A DNA stretch of 64,000 nucleotides from Populus alba (GCF_005239225.2 NC_133301.1:4675157-4739156), one strand, 5' to 3'. Shown: positions 39,601 through 52,271, counted from the stretch's first letter. Program-made: numbers and translations. Notes: generated by a model not told the origin, from the letters alone.

Positions 39601-42600
39601 GGATAATGCATGAATGCAAGTTGTCCCGTGCAATTCCTTCCTTTTTGTAGTTCCTGAATAGGCAAGAGTGGAACAGAGAGAGAAACAATGAGTTATTACA
39701 TACAAGGAGAGAAACACCGCTACACCTTCCAGGATTGATACAGCAATCCAAACACATTCATGTGAAACTATTAGTGTATCCACCCATCAAGGTTTTGCCA
39801 ACTTTGCTAAATAGCAAAAGCAAATGCATTATAATGTTTGTCCTTACATGAACCATACTGATGTCTTGACAATTTCATTTTATTTTTTTTCATTATTGCT
39901 TCCGAGCATTCTTAATGATGATATCACACACATGCAGTGGAATTGCTCTATACTTTAGTAGTGGCCACCTGATATCAACAAAGCATGGTAGTTGGCAACT
40001 ACAGATGAAGGAATGTGTATGGATTACCTAATAAGTAGGCTAATTTAGTCAAGTCATACATTATCTATGCTTTTTCATAGATTCTTTAATAGTAAAAAAA
40101 AAAGAGATGACCCAACTAAAAATCCTAGCAGGTTCAACTCTTACTAATGACCCAGAAAGAAAGGATGGTGCAGCTTGGCCAATGAGCTAATAGAGTTTCT
40201 TATAGGAATATTCAATATGAATTTTATTATAATAAACATATACCTGCACCTGCAGATGTTGACTTGCTTTTAACAACAGCAATTTCTGAAGGCTCTTCAA
40301 CTGATGGCAGAAGATGATCATCCAAAGCACCCATTTGATGCAATTTCTTACAAGCTTCCAAGCATACAAGCTGCTTTGCTAATTGTTGACTCCTACATGT
40401 TGGACCAACTAATGTTTGAAAAGCTGCATTAGGAGGTAGCTTCATTGCACAGCGGCAAGACTGTTCAAAAACTTCAAACTGAAAAGTTGGCTTTGGTGTG
40501 TAGTACCTAAATTGTAAAGGAAACCAATTAAAAGTTAAGCTTCTATACTGTATACTTAACCCAAATAAATGGACAGGGAAATATTTAAATACCTGTCGCC
40601 AGGGAGGTGTTGACAATATCGATGTATGAGGCTAACACTAGAGTCTGCAGTTACTGATGCTCCTGTCACATCCACCACATAAGCCTTTGCTGCTTCTGAA
40701 GCACATGCTTTCAGATTCCATACATTAGGATCTCTATTTATAGCTGTATCTGTCATTGACCACTCGCTTCTAATGATTTCAAATAGCTGATCCCGTTGTT
40801 TGGTGTTTCCCCTGCAAGTATATGCACAGTTATACTATGTTTACTGATAACATATACATGAAAACAATCATGAGCCAAGCATGTTTATGACGCAAGAGCT
40901 TTAACTAGGGATTCTATCACAACTGTAATGATCTACACGATCAAAATATCAAACACACAAAAACAAAGATGAAGGCCCCATTCTATTTGCAACACTACAG
41001 CTGCTTTTTGGGCCAGAAAGCATATCAAAGATGCTTCTGTGTGACTGCAGTCTAAATGGATGAAGAGGCATCACCTTTCAAGCATGGTGATAAAGTTGGA
41101 ATTATTTTGTCGAGCTCGTCCCCGAGACTGGACATAACTGCGGACTGTCTTAGGCAGATCAAAACGTATTACACAGGAGCAGTTTGGCACATGAATTCCC
41201 TCCTCCACCACATCAGTGGCAAATAATAGATTGACCTGCATAAAGTTACCCGTGTGTTATCGCATTTTCAACTTCCTGCGAACAATTCATAATACTGAAG
41301 AACATATACCTTCCCAGAGCGAAATGATTCCAAGGTCTCCATTTGCATTTTTGGGGCCAGTGCATCAGCTGATGCATTAGTTCCAGTCAAATATGAAACA
41401 GTGAAATGTGCTAAAACCTCAACTTTCTTCATAAATCTTTCAACCACTTTTGCTGTAATAATTCTTTCAACAAAAATGAGGCACAATACTTCCCTAGCTT
41501 CTCTGCAACCACAAAAGGATAGTAAATCAACTTGGATACAAAATTAAAATTAAAAGATAAGCAAATATTTCTATTACCCAAATGATAGAAAAAGTTGGAG
41601 AAGTTCATGTAGTTTGGGGGATATGTAGCCAAAACCCAATGCTGCTGAACAGTCAAACCCATGATCCAAAGAGAAATTATCACCTGAGTTAAGAGAAGGA
41701 ATAATGTCGGTAATAAGCATCATACTCAAAGCACAATCAAAATACATACTACTGTCTCCAAAATGGCAATATCGCAAGGAAAAACATCAGGCCGACAAAA
41801 TATTCACTGGCACTGTGCTACAGAGACAGTATCTTTATGCACTATGAATGAATTGCTTGCTCATGAACAACAGAATACGTAAGAAATAACTGGAAAATAA
41901 TAATTGTGGGAGCGAGATGGGAAGAGTTGATGAAATAGAATCTAGGAGAGATACTACATTGTTTGAACCTAAATTATACTCTCTTTCAACTTAAGTAGTA
42001 AACTACTGTGCACCAGATGAAGCTAGGTGCAAGAGGTAAGCTTTGTTTTGTCCAAACCATTGATTCGCATAAGGGATGGGCTAGCTCTATCTGTACCCAT
42101 CCTGTGCTCTATAAGGCCGTCGGTTCCTTGGCAGCACCTTGACATGCATTACAAGAGAATTTAAATACTCCTCAATCCACAGGTATGGGACTTTTACCTG
42201 TTTATCCAGATGCAGTGCCCTTTATAGTTATAACTTATCACTCTCTCTTTCCCCTCAGCTATTCACACACACAGACTGCCTTATGCAAGCTCAATTTTGG
42301 TTGCTGATGCTATATAGGAGTAAATTGCAGCAGGATCAGTCATGTTTAATTTACAATTCTCAAGTAACTACTTGAATCACAAGTGGCATCATCCAATCCT
42401 TCATGCATCCTGATAGGAGGTTGATGCATCATTAATCTTCACTAATTACTCCAATAGTTAAAGCTCATATTATTGGTCACCCAATCAAAGCAGTCCTCCT
42501 CCATGCAGTCTCATTGCCATGAACCCAAACAAAGCCAAAAGATGCACGTGTTTAACAGATTCCAAATACTCCCAACAAATCATAACAAAAAAAAAAAAAA

Positions 42601-45600
42601 GCATTCAAAGCCAGATAATTCCATAAATAAATGGCAGCTACAAACCCATTATGGGATTAACTGTGAGAAACCTTATCATAAACAAGAACAAACAGCACAG
42701 TTTTCAAGAAATGCAAAGGCTTTTTTTTTCCTTCAGCAGGAGAGACAAAGGTGTCAACATATAAATATTGAATAATGCTAAATGAGGTAAGAGAACAATG
42801 TCAACCACTGCAAGTGATTTATCAACAACCATGTATATAAATACAAGACAAAGGAACAAAAAAAAGTTTCCATTAGATTTGAGCACACCTAATTTACAGC
42901 AAGTATGCAATTAGCTGAAAAGCATTTTTTTACAACTTCTTAGGAAAGAAAAAAGTATAAAAGACACTATTATCATACCATGCAGCAAAGATTCACCAAT
43001 TATATGTAACACATCCTCAAGGAAATATCTACACTGCAAAGAAATTTCTTGATATAATTTGCATTCACCAGTGGGGTTACCAGCATTCTCTAGACAAACC
43101 TTGATGGCCTATATGAAAGAAAAAAAAGTGAGAAATAATAAACTGCAATCACAAGAGAAGACAGCTGCAAAATAAAAATCCCTGTTCCCTTTATCTTTAT
43201 AAAAGCCATGTGAGTTACATTTGGGGGTGATGGAGGATAAGAATCACCCTAGTGATATACCCTTGGGGATAATCCCACCATCCCCCTGCCCCTGTTATAT
43301 ATTTTTCAATTTCTCTAACTCTTTTTTTACCCTCAAAGAACACACCTAAACAATGTTTAATTCTCTCTCTTCTCACTAACAATATCTCAATCTTTTTTTC
43401 CCTAAAAAATGTACCCTTCCATTTATCAACACACCAAGTATGTTTAAAAATCTAATTTTACACCCTTAACAATCATTCTTGTAATAATTACTCATGAAAA
43501 ATTTCACCTAAATTTTCCAACCATGTGCCAAATAAACCCTTAGAGGAAAACAAAGAAAATGAGGTATTCTCTTTGTTCCAAAGTGTCTTTTTTTTATTAT
43601 AGGCACATTAAGAATGCCTAAAAATATTGCGTCCCCTCAGTTATTCCATATCAACTTAAGAAATTTCTAATCTAAGTATGCTTTTCAAGAGTTGGAAAAT
43701 TGATCAACTAAGGGTAGAATAGAATAAAATATACATTTCTTTTGACTTTCTTATGGTAACTTTAGACAAACCCAAAATGAAAGAACGCTATTTGGGATGG
43801 AGGGAGTAGTATTCATGAACACATTTTATGAAAAACACGAGTATAGCCTATAGCTACTGCATTTCACATAATAGAAAGAATACAGAGTGACAGCAGAAGA
43901 ACATAGGGCGTGAGCGTTACATCTCAGCATTTAATCCATTTTCTCCTTAGTTTTTAATTACTGTGATTCTAGGCAATTCAAAATCTTTGCGTGGTCCTTG
44001 GACAACTGCTTTCTCGTTGCTTTAAGCTTATCATCCATATCTTTGTAACAACTTTGTGTTGAGCCTTGCAAAGCTAACATTGTAGCATCAAACTATCCGC
44101 TCAAAAAAAAACATATTAGTATAAACACCAATAAACCACTCATTCCACAAATCTCAAAGCTAGAAATTTCTTTGTAAGTGCCACCTCCACCACATCATTT
44201 GATATGTGTGCACAAGAAAAGAATACCTTGGACCATGAAGCTTCAATCTTATCTTTCAGCTCTGCATAGGAACACCATGCTTTGTCATAAAATCTACATG
44301 ATTCTTTTGCAGAGGGAACATAGACATGCACCTCTGCCCTGTCTTCAATAGTATAAATCTGCAGTAAAACACATAGAAGAAATTAGGGAGGAGAAGCGAA
44401 AAAAAGAAATACCACATAAGGGAGGGAGGGAGAGAATTGGGGGGGGGGGGGGTTGCAGTGAAAAAAAGGGGAAAGACCAAGAAGAAAGATAGCATAGAAG
44501 CAGACTTTATAACCAATTTCTCAGGACTTCGCACTTGCTAAAACAGCAGCATCCCAAAACAATAGGGATGAGATTCTTATATAAGCAATAAATCTAGACA
44601 AATTAGAAAATAAAATAAGAAGCATGCATATCCCCAGACAAAAATGAAATAAGACAAACTAATGCCAGTCTATCTCAGTTGTGCTTCCGTGGCTTGGCAT
44701 CACAACTTCGAGATAAGGAATAAGAATTAAGTTTGACTGCATGACCATCATAGGAAAAAAAATAAAATTAAAAGTACCTGAGAATTCAATACACTCTCAA
44801 GTTCTGCTAGTTGATCCTCACAGTCCATGGCGGACAAGACACCTAATGAAAAAATTTTAAAAATTATATAAGAAATGCATGCAATAGGTTTATGATTGGA
44901 CTGAATCTAGAAATCAAAAGATGAAAATAAGCAAGCAGCATACAAGCAAACACAAAGAAAAGGTTTTTAAGAAGAAGAACATGATCAGAGGAAGAAGCAA
45001 GTTTTGTAAATAATAAATGGCTACAAACGGTAAGGGGTAAACACATACCAAATATTCTCTTCATGAGTATTGACTGTTTACGTAATTCAGCTAATTTGAA
45101 AAATACAACATCTGTCTCCAGTTAACACACCTATAAAACTGAACTTCTAATTAAGAATACCTCTCTGCTAATTGCATTTGGGCCAACAAGTGTGAAGACT
45201 ATTCTTTTCCATGGAAAAATAAAACAGATATACGAAAAATCAACTGCCATCAAGGCAGACCAGAGAAAGAAAGGAAGTTTGAGTTGCAAACTAATCAATG
45301 ATGGTGCCATCTTGTCCTGGTGACATTTGAAAGTATCAAGTGTCAATGAGGGGGGCAGGGGGCAAATAAGGTCGTAATGTCAAATAAAAGATCTAAATAA
45401 ATTTATGCACTCAAACAGTTACTAAATTTCAAACCCTCCATAATGCCACAACAAGTTCTCTTACCTTTTCTAACTACAGGAGATGCTGTCATTCCAAAAA
45501 CCTTTGGCTTATTCTCCATTTTGTGATAGAAATCCTTCACCAAACAATCATAACTATCAAAATTAATTTTACTCTAACATTAAGAAGAGGAATCGTGACT

Positions 45601-47070
45601 ATAGAAAAGATCAAATGAAAAAAACAACAAAATTTGTAGCAAAGAATAGGATATCAACCTTCATGATTTTCTTATAAGGATGGTTACCGGTGGAACGATG
45701 ACACTCGTCAAGTATTAACAAGGATACCATTTTTAGATTCAAAAAAGCCTTTCTTAAGGCATCCAAGAGGATCTGGGGTGTCATAACCAACACCTACAAA
45801 GTAAGAAGAAAGGACATGCATTAATGAAGCTCTACCAGCAGCAAACCAAGATTATAACATATTTGAACACAGGTGATAACCCAAAGAATATTGTCTCTTT
45901 CATAAGTAAAGCCATCTATGTTCCTCTAATACCGCTAGTTTAATCTCTAACTGTATAAATATAAGAATGAAATCCAAAGTACAATTAACTTTTGCATAAA
46001 TGAAAACTCAATCTAGCAAAAAATTGCAGGACCAAAGAACTACAGATAAAGATGGTCACAGCATAACTGACATTAGAAAAATGAGAGATATTTGTTTCTT
46101 CTTGGTTTTATTAAATGCTGTAGTGCATAAACCAAGACCATTAAAACAAGTAGCCCAAAAAGGAAATTGTTAGAATATACATAATATATGGAAACAGATA
46201 TATTCAATCTACAGAAAAATTCCTACTCACATCGTGCTCATCAATTTCCTTCTCCCAGGACTTCAGAGACCACTCATCTATTCCCTTAGCTCCATAGTAC
46301 TCTCCCACTCTGAAATTTGTTTGAGATTTAATGACTTCATATTGCTGCAAGCACAAAACCCACTTAATTTCAACTTGTGAATCAATAGATCAGCCAGATT
46401 GTATATACAGAAAAGAAGAGAGGGGAAATAACTATAAAACAGCACTGGAAAAAAAAAAAAAAAAAAACCCTTTTTATATTGAGAAAAACATGCGTTAGCA
46501 TATTAACATTTACAGAGAATTCACTTATTAAGGAGAAAAGGAGAGATTGATTTATTAAAAAGAACAACATGCCTGATTAACAAGATGAACTGTTGGGGCT
46601 AAGAAAAGAATCAATCTCTTAACACCACTGTAAAAGACAGCTTGACCAATCTGTTTAATTAACATAACAGCAATCATTGTCTTTCCAGCTCCTGTTTCCA
46701 GCACAGCAATTGTATTCCTCTTAACAGCCACCTCAAAAACCTTTGACTGATACCTACAGTCACCAAAACATGCATAACCAAAACCACATTGTAAGGGGGG
46801 GAAACCATGAAATTTTTCTTCAAGAAAATCTGAGTAATTACAGAAAAATTCAAACCATCAAAGAAAGAAAGGAACTTTGACAAACCCTCTTGGATAAAAC
46901 TCCTTATGATTACTAAGAACAGAAGCTAGTCCTTGTGGGGTGGTGTCATTTTGATCAGTAATACAATTGGAAGTATCTATAGCAAGACAGCTCGAAGAGC
47001 TGTTGTTGTTGACCATCATGTCACCAAAGCTTCTCTTGAGCGAATCACGGTCTGGCATTGCAGTATCCAT
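33618..47070 (-). CDS. DCL3: Dicer-like 3 (24-nt siRNA-producing endoribonuclease)
   Basis: Twenty-five exons: 47070-46886, 46753-46573, 46344-46231, 45793-45659, 45534-45465, 44842-44778, 44358-44227, 44092-43962, 43108-42979, 41683-41578, 41502-41310, 41235-41075, 40811-40593, 40506-40244, 39653-39382, 39282-38768, 38683-38589, 38267-38053, 37961-37752, 37071-36592, 35970-35716, 35505-35179, 34690-34483, 34068-33957, 33828-33618. About 1660 residues. Helicase: ETGAGKT (81-87), DECH (189-192), QSRGRAR (exon 12). DUF283: exons 13-14. PAZ: exons 15-17. RNase IIIa: [13 protein letters not shown] (exon 19) and [11 protein letters not shown] (exon 20). RNase IIIb: [12 protein letters not shown] and [14 protein letters not shown]. 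dsRBDs: exons 22 and 24-25. The PAZ-side KRKELHGTT and KKGGPR tail blocks fit DCL3 better than DCL2 or DCL4. DCL3 cuts Pol IV/RDR2 dsRNA in the nucleus for RNA-directed DNA methylation. Odd points: intron 2 is GC-AG; exons 8 and 9 do not join in frame, and a linker of about ten residues is missing. Confidence 0.9.
36287..36549. mobile_element. MITE-like insertion in DCL3 intron 20
   Basis: The left end reads AGGTGTCAATTAAAATAACC followed by CCCTTGAAC. The reverse complement of the right end reads AGGGTAAACTCCAATAGCCC followed by TTGAA. These align as imperfect inverted repeats of about 25-28 bp. Both flanks are A-runs, so a target duplication of about 9 bp (Mutator-like) is possible but cannot be proven. 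No coding content. Confidence 0.55.
37252..37348. repeat. About 45-bp direct repeat in DCL3 intron 19
   Basis: GATGATCAGAATATACGTGT... (37252-37294) recurs as GATGATCAAAACATACATGT... (37304-37348). Both copies contain TATGAAGTAGAAGGT. Confidence 0.8.
43567..43806. mobile_element. Stowaway-like MITE in DCL3 intron 8
   Basis: The right end, read on the minus strand, is CTCCCTCCATCCCAAATAGC, a classic Stowaway (Tc1/mariner) terminus. The left end, TTCTCTTTGTTCCAAAGTGT, is a diverged match. TA dinucleotides flank both ends (43565-43566 and 43807-43808), as expected for Stowaway. Length is about 240 bp and there is no coding content. It lies in the intron between exons 8 and 9, where the DCL3 reading frame does not close. 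Confidence 0.8.
44441..44454. repeat. Poly-G tract in DCL3 intron 7 (plus strand)
   Basis: An uninterrupted G run of about 14 within intron 6 to 7 space, next to purine-rich sequence; a C-tract in the transcript. Prone to sequencing length error, and another such run is at about 47585-47596. Confidence 0.85.
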
Positions 47071-47660
47071 AATTGACAAATAATAGTATCAATTAACTCT
47101 AGTAATAAACAAAAGAAAGAAAGAAAGAAGGGTGGTGTGCAATTATCGTGATCGAAGATTTTTAATGGAGAAATCATGAAAATAAAAGAGAGGGACCAGA
47201 AATTATAAACACAATGAGCGTGAAAGCCCTAATAAAACCCAGAGAGAAAGAAACAAAGGGAACTTTTTGCTAGCCTAGTTTAGTGATTCTTCAAGAATTT
47301 TGACAATTTTATTTATTTAAGATTAAAAGAAAAAACAGGGAATCCACTGAAATCCTTTTGTGTTAATGGGAAAAACTAATATACTCTGTCTGTCTCAGTC
47401 CGTCTGTGAATGTGTGTGATATACAGATTACAGAGAGTGAAAGAGAATTATGAGATAAAAATTAAATAAAGGTCACGAGTCAGGACTAGATTTTAGGGAT
47501 TTATTCTTTTAGGGTTAAGAGTGTCTTTTCAATGTTATCTTGTTGGACTCTGAAGACTGCGAGCGTGTGTGTGCGTACGTTCGGAGGGGGGGGGGGACGA
47601 CAAGAGGTTTGGAGGGTTCTGTGGCCAGTGAAGAACACGAACCAATGAGGATGATTATGG
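47071..47660 (-). promoter_or_regulatory. Presumed DCL3 5' leader and promoter region
   Basis: Lies directly upstream of the DCL3 ATG (47070). The leader-like part is purine-rich on the plus strand (GAAAGAAAGAAAGAAG near 47114). A GAGAGTGAAAGAGAA stretch lies near 47432, and a G-run at about 47585-47596. No TATA box or start site could be fixed, so the extent is a guess from position. Confidence 0.35.
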
Positions 47661-47664
47661 GATT

Positions 47665-47865
47665 TATTGTGTTTTAAAAAAAAATTTAAAAATATTTTTT
47701 TATTTATTTTAAAATAATATATTTTTAGTATTTTTAGATCATTTTGATGCGTAAATTTTAAAAATAATTTTTTAAAAATAAAAAAATATATTATTTTGAT
47801 ATATTTCGAAATAAAAAATACTTTTAAAAAACAATCACTACTATATTTTTATACAGACTTTATTT
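47665..47865 (+). repeat. AT-rich dispersed repeat, copy 3
   Basis: Contains AAAATATTTTTTTATTTATT, a GATCATTTTGATGCG block, AAAAATATATTATTTTGATA and an ending ACAATCACTACTATATTTT. Related to the copies near 12930, 21655 and 49838. Confidence 0.55.
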
Positions 47866-48049
47866 ACTTGTAGATACAGTAGAAGGGGTGTTTGTCAAAG
47901 TTTGAGTTTTAATTATTAAAATAATATTTTTTTATTTTAAAAATTTTATTTCTAATATGAATATATGATTCAAAAATATAAAAAACAATTATAATCTTTT
48001 AAAAAAAATAACCGAGCTTTATTGGAATAGTAGATCAAAGCATACACAT

Positions 48050-49015
48050 TGTAGATGATCACTAGATGTCATACTCGCGCAATGCCGCGGGCTTGTATGT
48101 TTGTGCGTTGTTGCGGGTTCGTGAAAAAAAAATTATATGAAAAAAAATGTTGTAATCCATGATATTTTTAAGGAAAAAACTACAAAATTAAATTCTTAAT
48201 TAGATTAATATTTAAAAAAATAAAATGAACAAAGAAAATTTTAGAAAAAATCATAACAAACAAAACGAAAAAAAAAAAAAAAACAATGCAGGGAAATACT
48301 GTAACAATCTATAGTGTTTCATGAGAAAATCTACAGTTGTAATTCTCATTCAGCTCAATATTAAAAAATGATAAAATCGATAAAGACAATTTTGAAAAAA
48401 ATCATAACAAAAAAAAATGTGGGGAAACACTGTAGCAATTCACAGTGTTTTAAAGAAAAAACTACGAAACTAAATTCTCAACCAGCTCAATATGAAAAAA
48501 AATAAAATCGACAAAGACAATTCTTAAAAAAAAGACAAAACAAAAATCATTAAAAAAATGAAAAAAAAAAAAAAAAAAAAAAACCATATGGGAAAAACAC
48601 TGTAGCAATTCATAGTGTTTTAAAGAAAAAAAAAAACTACAAAGCTAAATTTTCAACCAACTCCATATTAAAAAAATAAAATAAAAAAAAATTCTAAAAA
48701 AAACACAAAAAAAAAAAGAAGAAGAAGAAAATTATGGAAAAAAAAAAAGTAAACACAAAAAAAAAAATAGAAAACAAACATATAGGGAAAGTTAAAACTG
48801 AATTCTCAACCAACTTAATATTAAAAAAAAAATTGACAAAGATAATTTTGAAAAAAAAACATGTAAAGAAACACTGTAACAAAACAAAAACCATATGAGA
48901 AAATATTGTAACAATCTATAGTGTTTTAAAGAAAAAAACTACGAAGCAAAATCAATAAAGACTATTTTGACGGAAAAAAAAGAAGAAGAAAAAAAAGCCA
49001 TGTAGGGATAAGGAA
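48050..49015. repeat. Degenerate satellite array, 130-170-bp units
   Basis: Units contain ACTGTAGCAATTCACAGTGT followed by TTTAAAGAAAAAACTACRAA, then AATTCTCAACCAGCTCAATA and AAATCGACAAAGACAATT. Copies of the CTGTAGCAAT..AGTGTTTT block start near 48299, 48431, 48600 and 48907; a diverged one is near 48145. The left edge (48060-48122) is GC-richer, with ACTCGCGCAATGCCGCGGGC. The array starts about 1 kb upstream of the DCL3 start codon. No coding content. Confidence 0.75.
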
Positions 49016-50519
49016 ATTTCTTTATTTTTACAATAGAAAATCTCACTTTTCTCCTTTGTTTTTTCTTTTCCAAAACATGTGTGTACATTCTCTTTAAGGT
49101 AAACTTTCTCATTTAATTGGTTTCTAAATGAACTTTCTCAATACCATGAGGCTTGATCCAGTTAGAGCTTATGTTTAACTAGAACTCAAGGATTAAATGA
49201 TAAATTTTCATTTTAAAGCCCATGATTCCATGAATTTATTTCTTTCAATATATATTATAAATAAATAAAAAGAGAATAAAATACAAATATTTAAAATAAA
49301 CTAGAATAAAATTAAAAATAAGAGTAGGCAAAAATCATATAAAAATCAAACACATCATTAATTTATGTGTCAAACAAGATTAAATATCTTTTTTTAAGGG
49401 ACCTTACATATAATTATTTTAAGAAGTTATTAAAAGTTTGAACCTAATAGTCAAGAAAAAGGATATGTTTCCTCAACTTGAGTTAGAAAACGAAATGATT
49501 GTTATAAAAAAAAATTTAAATTGCAATTTCTTGTCTTTAGAATCATGATTTATCTTACAAAAAATTGATTTTCAATTTAACTACTGTATTTGCATAAACA
49601 ATGCATCAAATTCATGAGTGGTAGAATTTGCCCTAAAGTTAGGGTATACAAAATATATTTTTTCACAATAATAACAACAACAACAATAATAATGATGATG
49701 ATGATTATGATGTTTGTATTGAGACGTTCGATATAACTTGATGTAAGCAAATAAATATATGCCTTTAGGGGTGGGGAGGAGGATTTGGTCGGCAGGGTAT
49801 GGTTTGACAATGCTTTGATCCTGTTTGTTTTTGTCATTTAAAAATATTTTTAAAAAAATTTAGATTTTATTTATTTTTTATTTTAAATTACTTTTTTATA
49901 TATTTTTTCATATTATTTTGATGTGCTAATTTTTTTTAAAAATTAAAAAATATATTATTTTAATGTATTTTCAAATAAAAAAACACTTTAAAGCATAATT
50001 ATAACTATATTTTCAAACACAAATATTTCAAGTGGATAGTTGTTGGTTGAGATTATCTTGATTTGTTTAAGAAGTTGGAGTTTACCCTTTAAGTTATGAT
50101 GAAATATCAATTAATGATAGCCTTTTCTTTCAAATGGCTTAGAGGAATAGGTTTTGATTCATTTTGATCTTTCAAATTTGGTTACAAATCTGTTTGCAAC
50201 ATGTTTGATAAAAATCATCTTTGTTACTGGTTTGGATGTCACATGTTTAGTAGTCTTTATTTTTAATTTGATGATAAAGCTATAATAATTAGTACAAATG
50301 ATCTTAATATAATAAAAATCCTGTAAATAATCCAAATTTTATTGTTGATTGTTTTTAGTGTGCATAAAAGAGGAAGTAAAATATTATACATCTTATAAAT
50401 TATGGGTATAATTATATGTAAAAAAAATTGAAGCAAAATGAAAAATGACCTAAGACACCAAATACAATCAACCTAGTATGTTGACCCATGCTCTTTAGTG
50501 GGTTAGTAATATTTTTTTT
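49016..50519. other. AT-rich intergenic DNA, no gene seen
   Basis: No supported coding region. Holds a trinucleotide-rich patch (about 49666-49712) and an AT-rich dispersed repeat (49838-50028). Confidence 0.5.
49838..50028 (+). repeat. AT-rich dispersed repeat, copy 4
   Basis: Contains TTATTTTGATGTGCTAATTT, AAAAAATATATTATTTTAATG and AAAACACTTTAAAGCATAATT, ending ATTTTCAAACAC. Closest to copy 3 (47665-47865). Confidence 0.55.
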
Positions 50520-50539
50520 TTTTGAAATGTAAAACAAAT

Positions 50540-51250
50540 ATGAAGAGTATAGAGTCTTTATTCCGGTAACCAACCTAGACTCAAATGCTATTAGATCTAG
50601 AGAGCAAGATAATTGGGTCTGACGAGCAAGGCAATTGGGTCCCAAATGCTATTGGGTCTAGTTGCCTAGTTGGATCCAAGAAGCTTTAAGTCTGGGAAGA
50701 ATGTCAGACCTAATATCATTGGGTAGGGTTGCCTAGCCAAACTCATTAGTCTTGGATTTAACCACGGGGCGAGACCCAATATCCTTAGGTCTGGCAGGCA
50801 AGGCTATTAGGTCTGCTAGGCCACCAAACACAAGGCTATTGGTTTGGCTAAGCCACCAAACTCAATTGTCTTACCTACCACACCTAAATGTTAGTGGGTT
50901 TGGCTAGGTAGCCAGACCTAGAAGTATTTTTTGACTAAAAAATAGCAAAAACAATGCTCTCTATTGTTATATTATCGTCCATAGTGCAAACATTGTATAT
51001 CTACATTGTGGTTCATAGTGTAAATACTATGTATACAGTACCTGCAAAATGTTTTTACTTGGATTTGGCTGCAAGGTAAACCTAACAGCATTTTTTTATT
51101 AAAAAATAGAAAAAATAACGTCCTTTGGTGCTACGGTATCATTCATAATACAAAAAACATTCTATGTTTACAATGTAGTCCATAGTGCAATGAATTTATA
51201 TTCATAATACTTGCACAATATTTTTCTTAAAACACCTTTTAAAATATAGT
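50540..51250. repeat. Degenerate repeats with GGGTCTGGCTAGG-type and TCCATAGTGCAAA-type units
   Basis: From 50570 to 50935, short units such as ATTGGGTCT, TTGCCTAG and CAGACC recur with changes. From 50940 to 51210 a longer unit appears twice: TAAAAAATAG(C)AAAAA, ..TCCATAGTGCAAACA.., ..ACATTGTGGTTCATAGTG (about 50937-51060 and 51095-51215). No coding content. Confidence 0.55.
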
Positions 51251-51626
51251 ATAATGTGTTTTCTAATTTGTAATTAAATTAATAAAAAAACAAGAAGAAA
51301 ATATGTACAAAGGGAATTTTTATTGTTGCAAAATTAGTTAATATATAATTTTCAAATAATATTAACATGAGTCATATATTTCTTTAAGAAAATTAAAACA
51401 AATAAATAATCAAATCCATCAAAATTAATTTTAGCCCAAATATAAAGATGTTCATGAATCTCTTTAGAGCTATTAGATAGAGTTTGGTTATTATTTTAGA
51501 ACAAAATAAAAATAAAAATAATAAAGATAAAAATGTATTTGGTCAAAAAATACAGAAACATGAAATAAATATGTCGCTCAAATAATTTTAGAGTGAATTT
51601 TTATATTTTTAAATATGAAATATATT

Positions 51627-52246
51627 GAGCCCGTTTGGCTCTGCGGCTGCGTTTTATTTAAAACGCAGTGCGCAACCGTTTGGTTAAGGAAAAAATTCAT
51701 TTACTGTTCATTGGGCCCCACTTAATTTCTGCGTTAAAAAACGCAGGAAAAGAGAAGCAACAATTTCATGCTTTTTTTTCACTTGCCTGTTCACGGGACC
51801 CTTTTTTTTTTTAAGTGTGTTATTTTTTTAAAAAAAAAAAAACTAGTTTAAAGTGAATTTTATACCTGATAATATTTTATTCAATCAACGGTGTTTTTTG
51901 TTGAATGTATTTCGTACGTAATGAAATTATAAATGGTTTCATGGAATAATAAAAAATATTTTATATAAAGTATGATTTATTTCATGATATAATAGCAATA
52001 ATTAAATCCACAATATTTAAATTAAAAATCATCAGTATTAATATATATTTTTAAAATTATTTTATAACCTCAATTTTAAAAGCACTCTTAACTAAACACA
52101 TTAAACTACTTTTTCTTCAACTTCAATTTCAACCACAGTTTTAACCAAACACCTATTTTTTCAAACCAACCCAACTAAAAGTACTTTTTATAAAACATTT
52201 TTTTTAAACCACAACCACAACAGCTACCGCAATACCAAACACACTC
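51627..52246. mobile_element. MITE with GTTTGG..TGCGG termini
   Basis: The left end reads GAGCCCGTTTGGCTCTGCGG. The reverse complement of the right end reads GAGTGTGTTTGGTATTGCGG. These align as imperfect inverted repeats, followed by AT-rich interior. No target duplication could be confirmed at these borders, so the class (hAT-like is my guess) is uncertain. No coding content. Confidence 0.6.
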
Positions 52247-52271
52247 AGAAGACATGTCTCCACAAACAATA

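Noticed and set aside
43760..43800. Minus-strand ILGL reading as the missing DCL3 linker
   Set aside because: It lies inside the Stowaway-like MITE, lacks suitable splice sites and does not fix the phase.
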